Below are positions 8,174 through 17,234 of a stretch of 64,000 nucleotides of DNA, in pieces; position 1 is the stretch's first letter; each line of letters starts with the position of its first letter. Under the pieces are notes generated by a model. It was not told the DNA's origin. It ran no database searches and worked only from the letters and a program-made list of their open reading frames with translations. The DNA lies in the NCBI RefSeq assembly GCF_022427965.1, contig NZ_JAKTTI010000007.1, positions 1 to 64,000 on the forward strand, in the 5' to 3' direction. A program made the translations under genes and the position numbers. Source of the stretch: Fredinandcohnia quinoae. GTDB lineage: Bacteria; Bacillota; Bacilli; Bacillales; Bacillaceae_L.

Positions 8174-9340
8174 CTATTCTTTTGGTTCTATCTTTTTAAT
8201 AAACTGCTGAATCCCGTCTTTATATTCTATGATTGTAATAGATTTCAAAGGGTTACGATCAGCATCAAAGGTTAACGTACCTGTTATTAGAGCTAATCCA
8301 TCAGTAGCAGCTAGTGCTTCTTGAATTTTTTCAGGATCTGCTGAACCAGCCCGCTTTATCGCATCCGCTAGTAAAAATACAGTATCATATCCAAGAGCTG
8401 AGTAAGTGTTCGCCACCTGACCTGTATTTTTCTCCTTAAATTTCCTTACAAAGGTAGCAACTGCTTTATCCTTATCTTTGGACGTATAATGCGTTGTTAT
8501 AAATGCATTTGTTAACATTTGCTTGCCAGATATATTACCTAACTCCGCTGAATCCCAGCCATCTCCTCCGATAAATGGAATTTTAAGTCCAAGTTCACGC
8601 GCTTGCTTTAAAATAAGCCCTACTTCCTCATAATGACCAGGTACGTACAGAAATTCAGGATTAGCTGATTGAACATTTGCTAGGATTGCAGCAAAGTCAG
8701 TATCTCCACTACTATATTCTTCTTCAGAAACTACTTTTCCACCATTTTCTTCAAATGCGTTTTTAAAAGATTCTGCTAGATTTTTAGAATAATCACTTGC
8801 ATTATCAATTAAAATCACCGCATTTTTCAAACTTAAGTCTTGTGATGCAAAGTTTGCAGCCGCTGGTCCCTGGTAGGAATCAATAAATGTAGTTCGAAAC
8901 ACATATTCCTGACTTGTTAGAGATGCATCCATTCCAGTTGGTGTAATTAATGGGATTTTCTTTTCCTGGGCAATGTCAATTTGTGCAAGTGTGGTTTCAT
9001 TTGTCCCTGAACCAATGATTGCAATGACCTTATCATCGTCAATTAACTTCGTCGCACCACTTTTCGCTTCATCCTCACTTGATTTATTATCAATTTTGAC
9101 GAGCTCAATTGTTTTCCCACCGATTCCTTCTTCATTCACATGTTTAAGAGCGAGATCAAGACCTTGTTCGATTGACTTCCCAATAAATTCAGACTCACCA
9201 GTGAGCTCAAGATTGACCCCTATTTTGATGATGTCTCCTTCTCCACCTTCTCCACCACTTTCAGAGCTGCTACATCCTGCTAATAAGCCAAGCATTAGTA
9301 AAATCGTAGAAAGCAAAGCAAATACTCTTTTCTTTTTCAT
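8174..9340 (-). CDS. ABC transporter substrate-binding lipoprotein (branched-chain amino acid type)
   Basis: A 388-residue secreted lipoprotein. A lysine-rich signal peptide ends in the lipobox LLAGC, so Cys is near residue 22. The mature part is a periplasmic-binding-protein type I fold of the LivJ/Leu-Ile-Val class (IKIGVNLELTGESEFIG at the N-terminus, GGDGWDSAE at the hinge region). No permease or ATPase gene adjoins it, so it is an orphan receptor or works with a transporter encoded elsewhere. Ligand is unknown; amino acids are typical of the family. Confidence 0.88.
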   Translation of the reverse strand: MKKKRVFALLSTILLMLGLLAGCSSSESGGEGGEGDIIKIGVNLELTGESEFIGKSIEQGLDLALKHVNEEGIGGKTIELVKIDNKSSEDEAKSGATKLIDDDKVIAIIGSGTNETTLAQIDIAQEKKIPLITPTGMDASLTSQEYVFRTTFIDSYQGPAAANFASQDLSLKNAVILIDNASDYSKNLAESFKNAFEENGGKVVSEEEYSSGDTDFAAILANVQSANPEFLYVPGHYEEVGLILKQARELGLKIPFIGGDGWDSAELGNISGKQMLTNAFITTHYTSKDKDKAVATFVRKFKEKNTGQVANTYSALGYDTVFLLADAIKRAGSADPEKIQEALAATDGLALITGTLTFDADRNPLKSITIIEYKDGIQQFIKKIEPKE

Positions 9341-9440
9341 TCAAATCCCCCTTTTATTATTATTTTATCTATGATGACTTTAATTTATCTAAAAATATAT
9401 AACATTCAGAATTAATTGTACAAAAATTAATTATATTCGT

Positions 9441-10838
9441 CTACACATATAATGCTTTTTTTAACCTACTTATCCCATCCTTTATTTCATCCACTGTTAA
9501 ACTACCATAGCCAATCACAATTTGATGCATATGCTTTCCTTTAACGAGGGAAAAATCTTCAACTGGATATACACGTACACCTTGGTCTTCAATCCGTTGC
9601 AAGCAATGTGAGTCAAAGATGATGTTTTTTAACTCCACAACTAGGTGCATCCCTGCTGCTTGCCCTAAAATTGTACATTCCGGAAAAGTTGCTAATAAAC
9701 CATCCACTAATGCTTTTCTACGCTGTTGATAAACCTTCCTCATTTTCCTTATATGCTTATCTAGATTGCCCTCTTCAATAAAACGAGCAAGAATTAATTG
9801 TTCCAGGGATGAATTGTGACGGTCTGTATACCATTTTAAAGTTTGAAAGGGCTCGATTAGATTAGTCGGCAACACAACATATCCAATTCTTAATGCAGGT
9901 GAAAGTATCTTACTAAACGTTCCAACATATAGCACTTTGCCTGGATCAAGCCCTTGAAGTGAAGGAACAGGACTTCCCTCATATGTAAATTCACTATCAT
10001 AATCATCCTCCACGATGTAGCAATTCATCTGACGTGCATATTCTATAAGCTTTATTCTCCTTTGAATTGTTAAAGTTCCCCCCAGTGGAAACTGATGGGA
10101 GGGAATCACAAATATGAAGCTCGGAGGTTCATCATTTGATAGAAACTCCGGTTGAATGCCTTCATGATCGACAGGAATTGGTCGTATAGATGCACCAGCA
10201 TAAGAAAAAATATTTCGCATCTCATAGGTAACAGGGTCTTCTACTGCAACATAAGGGTTTGCAGCATCTACTAATAATTCCGTAATAATTGATAGAGCTT
10301 GCGTCGCACCTGACGTAATCACGATTTGATTGGGGTCACACTTTACCCCACGGGTTCGTAATAAATATGCTGCTAAAACACGTTTTAATTCTGGATGACC
10401 ACCTGCTACATGATATCCAAAAATAGAATCTGGTGCATCATAGCAAATCTCCTTCGCAAGCCTCCCCCATACTTTTCTCGGAAAATGGTCCATTGCTGGA
10501 TGGGCAGCCCGAAAATCAATCATATTTTGTTCAATCATTCCCGGTTGATCCTGTTGGTAAGATGCTGTATCCTGCTGACTTTTTACTTTAAAAGAAGAAC
10601 CAGGAGCTACATATGTACCAGATTTTGGGCGAACAACTAAATAACCTTCTGCAACTAATTGATCATAAACCTCAAGAACAATATTCCGCGAAACACCAAC
10701 AGAAGTTGCAAGTTCCCGAGTTGATGGCAGTTTTTCATTTACTTTCAAATCCCCATCTAAAATATACATTCTAATTTGCTCATACACTTGTTGCGTTAAG
10801 GACTTCGTATCTTTTCGTTCTACATGAAACCACAACAT
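9441..10838 (-). CDS. MocR/GabR-type transcriptional regulator
   Basis: A 465-residue fusion of a GntR winged helix (residues ~5-75: LPSTRELATSVGVSRN) to a class I aminotransferase-like domain (from ~110). The PLP-binding Lys is in VGTFSKILSPALRIGY. MocR proteins sense PLP or its adduct with an effector and usually activate a divergent gene. Here the divergent gene is an amino-acid racemase 109 bp away, the likely target. The ATG is at 10838; AGGAG lies a few bases upstream. Confidence 0.9.
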   Translation of the reverse strand: MLWFHVERKDTKSLTQQVYEQIRMYILDGDLKVNEKLPSTRELATSVGVSRNIVLEVYDQLVAEGYLVVRPKSGTYVAPGSSFKVKSQQDTASYQQDQPGMIEQNMIDFRAAHPAMDHFPRKVWGRLAKEICYDAPDSIFGYHVAGGHPELKRVLAAYLLRTRGVKCDPNQIVITSGATQALSIITELLVDAANPYVAVEDPVTYEMRNIFSYAGASIRPIPVDHEGIQPEFLSNDEPPSFIFVIPSHQFPLGGTLTIQRRIKLIEYARQMNCYIVEDDYDSEFTYEGSPVPSLQGLDPGKVLYVGTFSKILSPALRIGYVVLPTNLIEPFQTLKWYTDRHNSSLEQLILARFIEEGNLDKHIRKMRKVYQQRRKALVDGLLATFPECTILGQAAGMHLVVELKNIIFDSHCLQRIEDQGVRVYPVEDFSLVKGKHMHQIVIGYGSLTVDEIKDGISRLKKALYV

Positions 10839-10858
10839 TTTTAATGACTCCTTTCAAA

Positions 10859-10919
10859 ACTGGTACTATCAAATTAGCTCTTTTTTGGCTCTATATGTGA
10901 CCAGTATAACATGATACCA
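10859..10919. promoter_or_regulatory. Candidate MocR operator region
   Basis: The gap between the divergent genes contains ACTGGT (10859-10864) and ACCAGT (10900-10905) as an inverted pair, plus ATACCA (10914-10919). ATACCA-type half-sites resemble those described for GabR. The assignment is by position and resemblance only. Confidence 0.35.
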
Positions 10920-10947
10920 TTTTTATAGAGAAAAGGAGGAATAAAAA

Positions 10948-11640
10948 ATGAAAACGATTGGATTGATTGGTGGATTAAGCTGGGAGTCTTCGAGCGTCTA
11001 TTATTCCTATATAAACCGCTTTGTTCAGGAGAGTTTAGGTGGGATTAATTCTGCAAAATGTCTATTGTACTCATTTAATTTTGAAGAAGTAGCTGCGCTG
11101 CAAAAGGCTGGCGAATGGGCTAAACTAACTGATGAAATGATCCATGCTGCAAAAACATTAGAAAATAGTGGGGCAGACATGATTGTTATTTGTACGAATA
11201 CGATGCACAAAATGGTCGATGAAATGAAGAGTACGCTATCGATTCCGATTATTCATATTGTTGACTGTGTTGTCGAAGCGGTTAAGGAGAAGGGACTTGC
11301 GAAGGTTGGCCTTCTTGGAACAAGGTTTACGATGGAACAACCGTTTTATCGAGAAATTCTTGAAAAAAGTGGCATTGAGGTCATCATTCCAAATGATTCA
11401 GACCGTGAAGTTATTCACAATGTTATTTATCAAGAGTTATGTAAGGGTGAGCTTAATGACTCCTCGAAGCAAGCATATTTGGACATTATACAAAGCCTTC
11501 ACAAAGAAGGAGCAGAAGGAATCATCCTTGGCTGTACCGAGATTCCGTTGTTAATTCAACAAGTGGATACATCAATACCTGTGTTTGATACAACATACCT
11601 TCATTCGAAAAAGGTTGCGGAAATAGCACTGGTTGATTAA
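10948..11640 (+). CDS. Aspartate/glutamate racemase family protein
   Basis: A 230-residue PLP-independent amino-acid racemase (RacX/YgeA-like). Both catalytic cysteines are present, in ICTNTMH near residue 82 and LGCTEIP near residue 196, with the N-terminal glycine-rich IGLIGGLSWES. It would convert an L-amino acid to its D-form or back. AAAGGAGG precedes the ATG. The divergent MocR gene probably regulates it; a PLP-sensing regulator of a PLP-independent racemase suggests the ligand is an amino-acid adduct. Substrate is not predictable. Confidence 0.88.
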   Translation: MKTIGLIGGLSWESSSVYYSYINRFVQESLGGINSAKCLLYSFNFEEVAALQKAGEWAKLTDEMIHAAKTLENSGADMIVICTNTMHKMVDEMKSTLSIPIIHIVDCVVEAVKEKGLAKVGLLGTRFTMEQPFYREILEKSGIEVIIPNDSDREVIHNVIYQELCKGELNDSSKQAYLDIIQSLHKEGAEGIILGCTEIPLLIQQVDTSIPVFDTTYLHSKKVAEIALVD

Positions 11641-11688
11641 ATATCGGTTGGAGGGGCAGGTTGTGAGCACTCGGGCTGATAAATAGAC

Positions 11689-11902
11689 GGAGAATTTCCT
11701 CTAATTTGTAAATATTATTAAAAAAAGGCATAAATAAAAGGAAAATTTCCGCCTATTCGCCCGAGAAACAGCAAAATTGGAGGATTTACTTGGCATAAGC
11801 GGAAAACCTTCCCTTATTTCCCCTGAAATGAACACCATTCTGCATTTAACAGGAAAATCTTCGCTTATTTTACTTTTAATAGTTACTCGACATATTTATT
11901 AA
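11689..11902. repeat. Degenerate GGAAAAT repeats with ~51-nt spacing
   Basis: The 368-bp gap holds four related segments starting at 11689, 11740, 11801 and 11852 (spacing 51, 61, 51). Each begins GGARAAYYTTCC-like, continues with CTTATTT, and three end near GCATAA or GCATTTAA. One similar segment lies on the opposite strand near 55075-55100. No gene is seen here. Confidence 0.5.
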
Positions 11903-11910
11903 GGACGTTT

Positions 11911-11945
11911 AAAAAAACGCAGAGGCTGCTTAACCTCTGCGTTTT
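11911..11945 (-). terminator. ftsEX terminator
   Basis: A perfect 12-bp stem (11914-11925 with 11934-11945) is followed on the minus strand by a run of seven T. It lies downstream of ftsX and is probably bidirectional. Confidence 0.85.
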
Positions 11946-12008
11946 ACTGTATGTTTTATGTGATTTTGCCCCTGTAAATATCGTTTTTCTACTTTACAAC
12001 CGAACTTC

Positions 12009-12902
12009 TTATACTTTTAAAAACTTCCTTACAGACATTAAGCTTCCCCAAACACCGATAAATGCACCGATTGCTATTAATAAACCTGACACTTGAAACG
12101 CAAATGGTTCAAATGGCAATAGTTTTAGGAATGTGCCAGCCAGTTTTGGTTGAAGAAAATTATATAAGTAATTATAGCTACCAAGGATGAGCGAAATTGG
12201 GATAATCGATCCTAAAATTCCTAAGAAGAGACCTTCTAAGAAAAATGGCCATCTAATAAATGAATTTGTTGCACCAACAAGCTTCATAATCTCAATTTCC
12301 CTTTTCCTAGCGATAATCGTAATTTTAATCGTATTTGAAATGAGGAACATTGCCGTAAAGAGTAACCCTACAATTAATCCAATTCCAATGTTTCGAGAGA
12401 CTTTAACAGCACCGAACATCTTCTCGATACTTTCTTTTCCATAGATTACTTTTGAAGCAAATTCAAGTCCTTCTATTTTCTTTGCTACTCCCATGACATC
12501 TGTTGGTTCCTTTGTTTTTACGATATATACATCATGAAGCGGATTATCTTGTTCGTATAGTTCTAGTACTTTACCTTCTTCGCCAAAGCTTTCCATTAAT
12601 TTCTTTAATTCTTGATCCTTAGAAGAGTAGGTAATATTTGCAACCTGTGGAATCTTTTCAATACTCGCTTTTAATGCGGCTTGATTTTCCTTTGTTGCAG
12701 CTAAATCAATTTGAACACTGATTTTTACATCTTTTTCGATTGATGTTGCCATGCTATTTAAGTTCATCATAATAACTAAGAATACACCAACTAGTAGAAG
12801 TGTTACGGTTACAGCACTCACAGATGCGAATGTCATCCAGCCATTACGACTTAGATTTTTTAAACTTTCCCTGAAGTGACGGCGAAGGGTATTAATTTTC
12901 AT
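12009..12902 (-). CDS. ftsX: Cell-division ABC transporter permease FtsX
   Basis: A 297-residue membrane subunit of the FtsEX complex, which activates peptidoglycan hydrolases (CwlO-type in Bacilli). One transmembrane segment lies near residues 25-45, an extracellular domain follows (~50-170), and three C-terminal segments include the FtsX/MacB-type permease region (IARKREIEIMKLVGAT). I chose the second ATG (12902), 9 nt after GGGGGG; the ATG at 12908 is only 3 nt away. Its start lies inside the end of ftsE, so the two are translationally coupled. Confidence 0.95.
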   Translation of the reverse strand: MKINTLRRHFRESLKNLSRNGWMTFASVSAVTVTLLLVGVFLVIMMNLNSMATSIEKDVKISVQIDLAATKENQAALKASIEKIPQVANITYSSKDQELKKLMESFGEEGKVLELYEQDNPLHDVYIVKTKEPTDVMGVAKKIEGLEFASKVIYGKESIEKMFGAVKVSRNIGIGLIVGLLFTAMFLISNTIKITIIARKREIEIMKLVGATNSFIRWPFFLEGLFLGILGSIIPISLILGSYNYLYNFLQPKLAGTFLKLLPFEPFAFQVSGLLIAIGAFIGVWGSLMSVRKFLKV

Positions 12903-13578
12903 AACCATACTCCCCCCTTACCTCATCACGAGCAATTCGCCCACCTTCAATTGCAATAACACGTTTTTTAATTGTATTTACAATTTCACGATTATGGGTA
13001 GCCATTACAATTGTTGTACCGCGGAAATTGATCTCTTCAAAAATGTTCATAATTTCCCAAGAAGTATCAGGATCAAGATTTCCAGTCGGTTCATCCGCAA
13101 TCATCACTCCAGGTGAATTCACAATGGAGCGAGCGATGGAAACTCGTTGCTGCTCCCCACCTGAAAGTTCATCCGGTAAAAATCTCGCCTTATGTTTTAA
13201 CTTAACTAAATCAAGAACGTCCATTACACGTTTTTTGATATTTTTTGGGTTCTCTTCAATTACTTCCAAAGCAAACGCCACATTCTCATATACCGTTAAT
13301 CGTGGTAGCAGCTTGAAATCCTGGAATACAACCCCAATATTTCTGCGTAAAAAAGGGACCTTGCTCTCTTTTAGCTTTGCAAGATTGATTCCGTTAATCA
13401 TAATTGCACCTTTTGTAGGCTTTTCCTCGCGGTACATCATTTTTATAAAAGTAGATTTCCCTGCACCACTAGGTCCTACGACATAAACGAATTCACCTTG
13501 TTTTATTTTCACATTTATTCCATTAACAGCTAAAACGCCATTTGGATACTTTTTATAAACATCCTGCATTTCTATCAT
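12892..13578 (-). CDS. ftsE: Cell-division ABC transporter ATP-binding protein FtsE
   Basis: A 228-residue ABC ATPase. Walker A is GPSGAGKST (residues 36-44), the signature is LSGGEQQR, Walker B is VMIADEPT, and the switch His is in MATHNRE. It pairs with FtsX and powers conformational control of cell-wall hydrolases. It overlaps ftsX by 11 nt. An extended -10 promoter is found ~90 nt upstream. Order ftsX-ftsE-cccB-yvjA matches B. subtilis. Confidence 0.96.
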   Translation of the reverse strand: MIEMQDVYKKYPNGVLAVNGINVKIKQGEFVYVVGPSGAGKSTFIKMMYREEKPTKGAIMINGINLAKLKESKVPFLRRNIGVVFQDFKLLPRLTVYENVAFALEVIEENPKNIKKRVMDVLDLVKLKHKARFLPDELSGGEQQRVSIARSIVNSPGVMIADEPTGNLDPDTSWEIMNIFEEINFRGTTIVMATHNREIVNTIKKRVIAIEGGRIARDEVRGEYGYEN

Positions 13579-13666
13579 TATGAAATCACCTATTGTAGTT
13601 TTTTAGTAGTATTTACTTAATCGACAAAATCCGCACTTTTAAATATGTTCTTTATTCACCTTTCCC

Positions 13667-13675
13667 ATTATAACA
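13667..13675 (-). promoter_or_regulatory. ftsEX extended -10 promoter
   Basis: On the minus strand TGTTATAAT combines a perfect TATAAT with the extended TGN element. No convincing -35 box is seen at normal distance, which extended -10 promoters tolerate. Confidence 0.5.
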
Positions 13676-13884
13676 TCAAAATTCGTCAAAATCAGAGCAA
13701 AATTTATTACATTTTGATTTCGTGTTGTAATAGATAGGCTTAGGATGTGCAGTTAGCGAGTTTTTAGAAAGGGGGCGTGGATATAATTACATATTTAATG
13801 AGGTAGGAGATATATGAGGATTCGTCTTTTGTACATATTTTGGGGTTCTTTCATTTTCAACTTCAAGGCAGCTACATTGGTAAC

Positions 13885-13932
13885 TAACGTGCATATATTT
13901 TGTGTATCGTGCATTTAATTCATCTATCGTGC
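13885..13932 (-). repeat. Three units of the 20-nt repeat family
   Basis: On the minus strand GCACGWTA occurs three times exactly 20 nt apart (complements at 13885-13892, 13905-13912 and 13925-13932). The unit ATATGCACGTTA/ATTTGCACGATA is the one found in the arrays at 39.3 and 44.7 kb. It lies in the 424-bp gap between ftsE and cccB; no gene is seen in the gap. Confidence 0.65.
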
Positions 13933-13960
13933 AAATGTTCTACCTAAATCTTCGCGGATA

Positions 13961-13993
13961 AAAAGCCATCTGTTCAAATAAACAGATGGCTTG
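13961..13993 (-). terminator. cccB terminator
   Basis: A perfect 12-bp stem (13963-13974 with 13981-13992) is followed on the minus strand by CTTTTTAT. It lies directly after cccB. Confidence 0.85.
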
Positions 13994-14002
13994 ATTCATA
14001 TA

Positions 14003-14350
14003 TTATTTTTTCTCTGATAACCAAGTAGCAACAGTAGATGTCTCTTCGTCACTTAGGTTTTGAGGCTGCATCGAACCTTTACCATTTTTAATGATATCTG
14101 CAATCTCATCTTTTGAATATTTTGAACCAACCTTTGTTAAGTCAGGACCAGCACCACCAGATAAATCTCCACCATGGCATGCGATACAGCCTTTGTCTTT
14201 AACAATGTCTTCTGCGGATGCAGTAGCAGCTCCGCCACTGTCTGTAGTGCCTTTGTCTGATGCATTGTCATCATCATTTCCACCACAAGCAGCAAGACCG
14301 AACACGAGTGTAGTGCCCATTAAGAATGCTAATAGCTTCTTACGTTTCAC
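14003..14350 (-). CDS. cccB: Cytochrome c-551, lipid-anchored
   Basis: A 115-residue lipoprotein cytochrome. The signal peptide ends at LAAC (Cys near residue 22), followed by a Gly/Ser/Asp-rich spacer. A small class I cytochrome c domain has the heme motif CIACH (residues 55-59) and a likely axial Met in KGSMQPQ. It carries electrons at the outer face of the membrane to a terminal oxidase. Neighbouring ftsE and yvjA are as in B. subtilis, where this gene is cccB. Confidence 0.93.
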   Translation of the reverse strand: MKRKKLLAFLMGTTLVFGLAACGGNDDDNASDKGTTDSGGAATASAEDIVKDKGCIACHGGDLSGGAGPDLTKVGSKYSKDEIADIIKNGKGSMQPQNLSDEETSTVATWLSEKK

Positions 14351-14412
14351 AATCGTAACCCCCTAAAAATGTAAGTAAATTTTTCCATTATACACTTCAT
14401 ATTATAACCTAT

Positions 14413-15284
14413 TTACGCTTTTTTAAAACCCTCACCTAATACCTCTGCAGCGTCCATAACTACAACAAATGCAGACGTATCAATGCTTCTGACTAGTTGT
14501 TTCAATTTTGTGAACTCAGTCTGATCCACCCACACATTAAGATTGGGCGCTCATCATCTGTAAATCCACCATATCCTGACAATTTCGTAACGCCTCGGTC
14601 TAATTTTTCAAAAATTTCTTGACGAACTTCATCTTGCCTATTTGTAATGACGATCGCCATTTTTGAATATCCTAAACCAACCTGAACAAGGTCGATCGTT
14701 TTACTTGTAACGAATAGACCGATTAATGCGTAGAGTCCACTTTCAATATTAAGGACAATCGCAGCTGATAGCACAATTAGTCCATCAATCAATGCGACAC
14801 ATGTACCGAGCGACAGGCCAGTAAATTTATTGACGATTTGCGCTGCTAAATCTGTCCCCCCTGTCGATGCATTCCCACGAAACGTAATTCCCAAACCAAG
14901 CCCTACTCCAATTCCACCAAATAATGAGCCTAGAAGTGGATCTAGGGTCGCTGGCTCCAGGTTTCTAGAGAGATACACAACAAATGGAAGGAACAGTGTC
15001 CCAATCAATGTTTTCATACCATATTGTTTTCCTAGAAAAATAACCCCTGCTATGAATAACGGGATATTAAAGGCCCATTGAACATAGGCAGGCTCCCATC
15101 CGAGTAATGCATGTAAAATTGTACTAATCCCACTGACGCCACCTGAAGCAACTTTATTTGGAAGTAAAAATAAATTAAATGAAAGTGCAACAGTCGCCGA
15201 GCCGATTAGTATGTATAGTACTTCCTTTAACACCCCCAGCTTTGGATTCAGTTCCACATGCTGGCGTCTTCTTTTATGCATCAT
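14413..15284 (-). pseudogene. yvjA: YitT/DUF2179 membrane protein YvjA, frameshifted near the 3' end
   Basis: A YitT-family protein with five to six membrane segments (residues ~20-190) and a cytoplasmic DUF2179 domain. The frame opened at 15284 reads normally to ERPILMC and then ends at 14502 with a foreign tail (GWIRLSSQN). In the next frame, translation from about 14530 down to 14413 gives VDQTEFTKLKQLV ... FVVVMDAAEVLGEGF, exactly the expected DUF2179 end. One base appears to be missing in the run of G near 14530-14535 (TGTGGGTGG instead of TGTGTGGTGG-like). This is either a real mutation or a sequencing error. Confidence 0.85.
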
Positions 15285-15467
15285 AATACCCCCATTACAC
15301 GAATAGACAGCATTCGATCATTCTATTTTATAATAGCTTTTGGAAGTATATCATGACCAAAAATACAAGTAAACGCCAGCAGAATAACGTGGTAAAGCAA
15401 CATAATACGACCACTTACACTTATTGTTTGTTTTTTCTCATCATTTTAATACATTTTTCTTTCATAG

Positions 15468-17234
15468 CTAACACGAATCTCTGGTACCACTTCTATCAGA
15501 GTTCACTTCCGGCAGTCGGAGAATGAATTTCGTTCCGAGTCCTAAGCTTGAGACAACATCAATTGTACCGTTATGGGATTCGATAATTGCTTTCGTAATA
15601 CTCAGACCGAGTCCAGCTCCATCTGTCTTTTCTTCAGTATTCGTACCCCTGTAATAACGGTCAAAGAGATTATTTCTCGTTTCCTCATCCATTCCAATCC
15701 CATTATCCTCAATCTTAATAAAAACCTCATTACCTACTAAGTTGGTTGAGACAATCACCCTAGTTCCATCAGGATTATGCTTAACCGCATTATACAAAAG
15801 ATTATCAAGGGCACGACTAATCATTTTCACATCTCCATGAATAAGGAGATCTTGATCACTCCGCTTCTCAAATGAAAAGGAAACATTCTTGATTGTCACA
15901 TCATTTACATAATCCAATACTAAATGATGCACTGTTTTATTTACATCCACCTTCTCAATCACTAAAGGTATCTTATTATTTTTCAATTGGAAAGCCAGTG
16001 AAAAATCTTCAACTAACCCAAGCATATAAGTGCCTTTTTCACGAATTGTCTTCCCCATGTCCTCAAGCTCTTGACCTGACCATTCGTAATGTCCACTTTC
16101 AAGCATATGACCATACCCCTGAATCGTAGCTAATGGTGTTCGCAAATCATGAGAGATTCCTGTCATCCATTCCTCCCTCGTTCGTTCAAGCTGATCCCTG
16201 TCCTGTCTCGTCTTCTCTAATTTCTCTGCCATATCATAGAAGGATTGAATAACTTCCTTATACAGCTTAAATTTCGAACGAATCTTCCCTTTTTTTGTGA
16301 AAACCTTTTTCCTGTCCTTTTCCGTTAGCAATGTATCATATTCACCTTGCCCAAGTCGTTCAAGCCAGCTAATAAATAGTAGCAAAGGGCGTCCATATCG
16401 AAAAGCATGCCATATTGTAAATCCAATCGTAATCACCAACATCACTAATCCAGCTGCGATAATCGCCAAAGTAACATTTTTGATAAAGTTGGAGCCATCA
16501 TACTCCTTATTTTCTTTATTTGAATATAAAATCCATGTCAATCCACTATTTGCATCATTGTAAATAGTTGCTGCTGAATCAAACTTTTCGGGAAGTAGCT
16601 TCCGTTCAATAATCTCAACCGGTTCATACTTTTCCGCTAATGATTCCTTACCAAACGAGCGAATAACATGCCCATTTTCATCAACAATATGTAAATATCC
16701 AAACTTATTGATTTCCTTTTCTAGCTTTGCAATAGAATCTGTATTACGTTGGATGTCTTTGCCGAACTCACTCACCCATTTATCCAATTGCCGTAGTGTT
16801 TCATTTTCATAGCCTAAAATGTAAAGATATGAATCATAATAAGTGTCCATTTGAAGTTGAACGGTATAGTTACCAAACCTCTGACTTTCCTGCATTTCAA
16901 GTAATTGACCTGCTGTATATTTCATCGGTATCGATGACGGAGTGTTAATTTCATAAATGGTTAACCCACTCTTATCAATGATTTGAAACCACATTCCTTC
17001 TTTCTGTAAATCCTTCTTCCAATTGCCCTGTACAATCGGTTTATCATCTTCGAAATAGGTTTCAGTTGCAATCGTGTCCAATGCAGCTATTGGAAAATTC
17101 CTTTTCATATCTTCCTTCATAATAAAATTGAGTAATAAAAATAGTAACATGAATAAAATAACGAGAACGAGCACAAAAATAAGAATAAACTGCAGCGAAA
17201 AATGGAGACCAATCCTTCTTTTTAATGACTTCAC
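15468..17234 (-). CDS. Membrane sensor histidine kinase
   Basis: A 588-residue orthodox kinase. Transmembrane segments at about residues 12-38 and 248-272 flank an extracellular sensor domain; a HAMP-like linker follows. HisKA has the phospho-His in GISHDLRTPLA (~residue 360). The HATPase_c domain has N, G1 (IEDNGIGMD) and G2 (GAGLGLSI) boxes. Its start overlaps the response-regulator stop by 4 nt, so the pair is translationally coupled. The stimulus is unknown; a divergent DUF418 membrane-protein gene is the nearest candidate target. Confidence 0.93.
   Translation of the reverse strand: MKSLKRRIGLHFSLQFILIFVLVLVILFMLLFLLLNFIMKEDMKRNFPIAALDTIATETYFEDDKPIVQGNWKKDLQKEGMWFQIIDKSGLTIYEINTPSSIPMKYTAGQLLEMQESQRFGNYTVQLQMDTYYDSYLYILGYENETLRQLDKWVSEFGKDIQRNTDSIAKLEKEINKFGYLHIVDENGHVIRSFGKESLAEKYEPVEIIERKLLPEKFDSAATIYNDANSGLTWILYSNKENKEYDGSNFIKNVTLAIIAAGLVMLVITIGFTIWHAFRYGRPLLLFISWLERLGQGEYDTLLTEKDRKKVFTKKGKIRSKFKLYKEVIQSFYDMAEKLEKTRQDRDQLERTREEWMTGISHDLRTPLATIQGYGHMLESGHYEWSGQELEDMGKTIREKGTYMLGLVEDFSLAFQLKNNKIPLVIEKVDVNKTVHHLVLDYVNDVTIKNVSFSFEKRSDQDLLIHGDVKMISRALDNLLYNAVKHNPDGTRVIVSTNLVGNEVFIKIEDNGIGMDEETRNNLFDRYYRGTNTEEKTDGAGLGLSITKAIIESHNGTIDVVSSLGLGTKFILRLPEVNSDRSGTRDSC

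Noticed and set aside
15285-15467. Boundary repeats or an att site at the left end of the accessory block
   Set aside because: No direct repeat shared with the prfB side, tRNA or integrase was seen.
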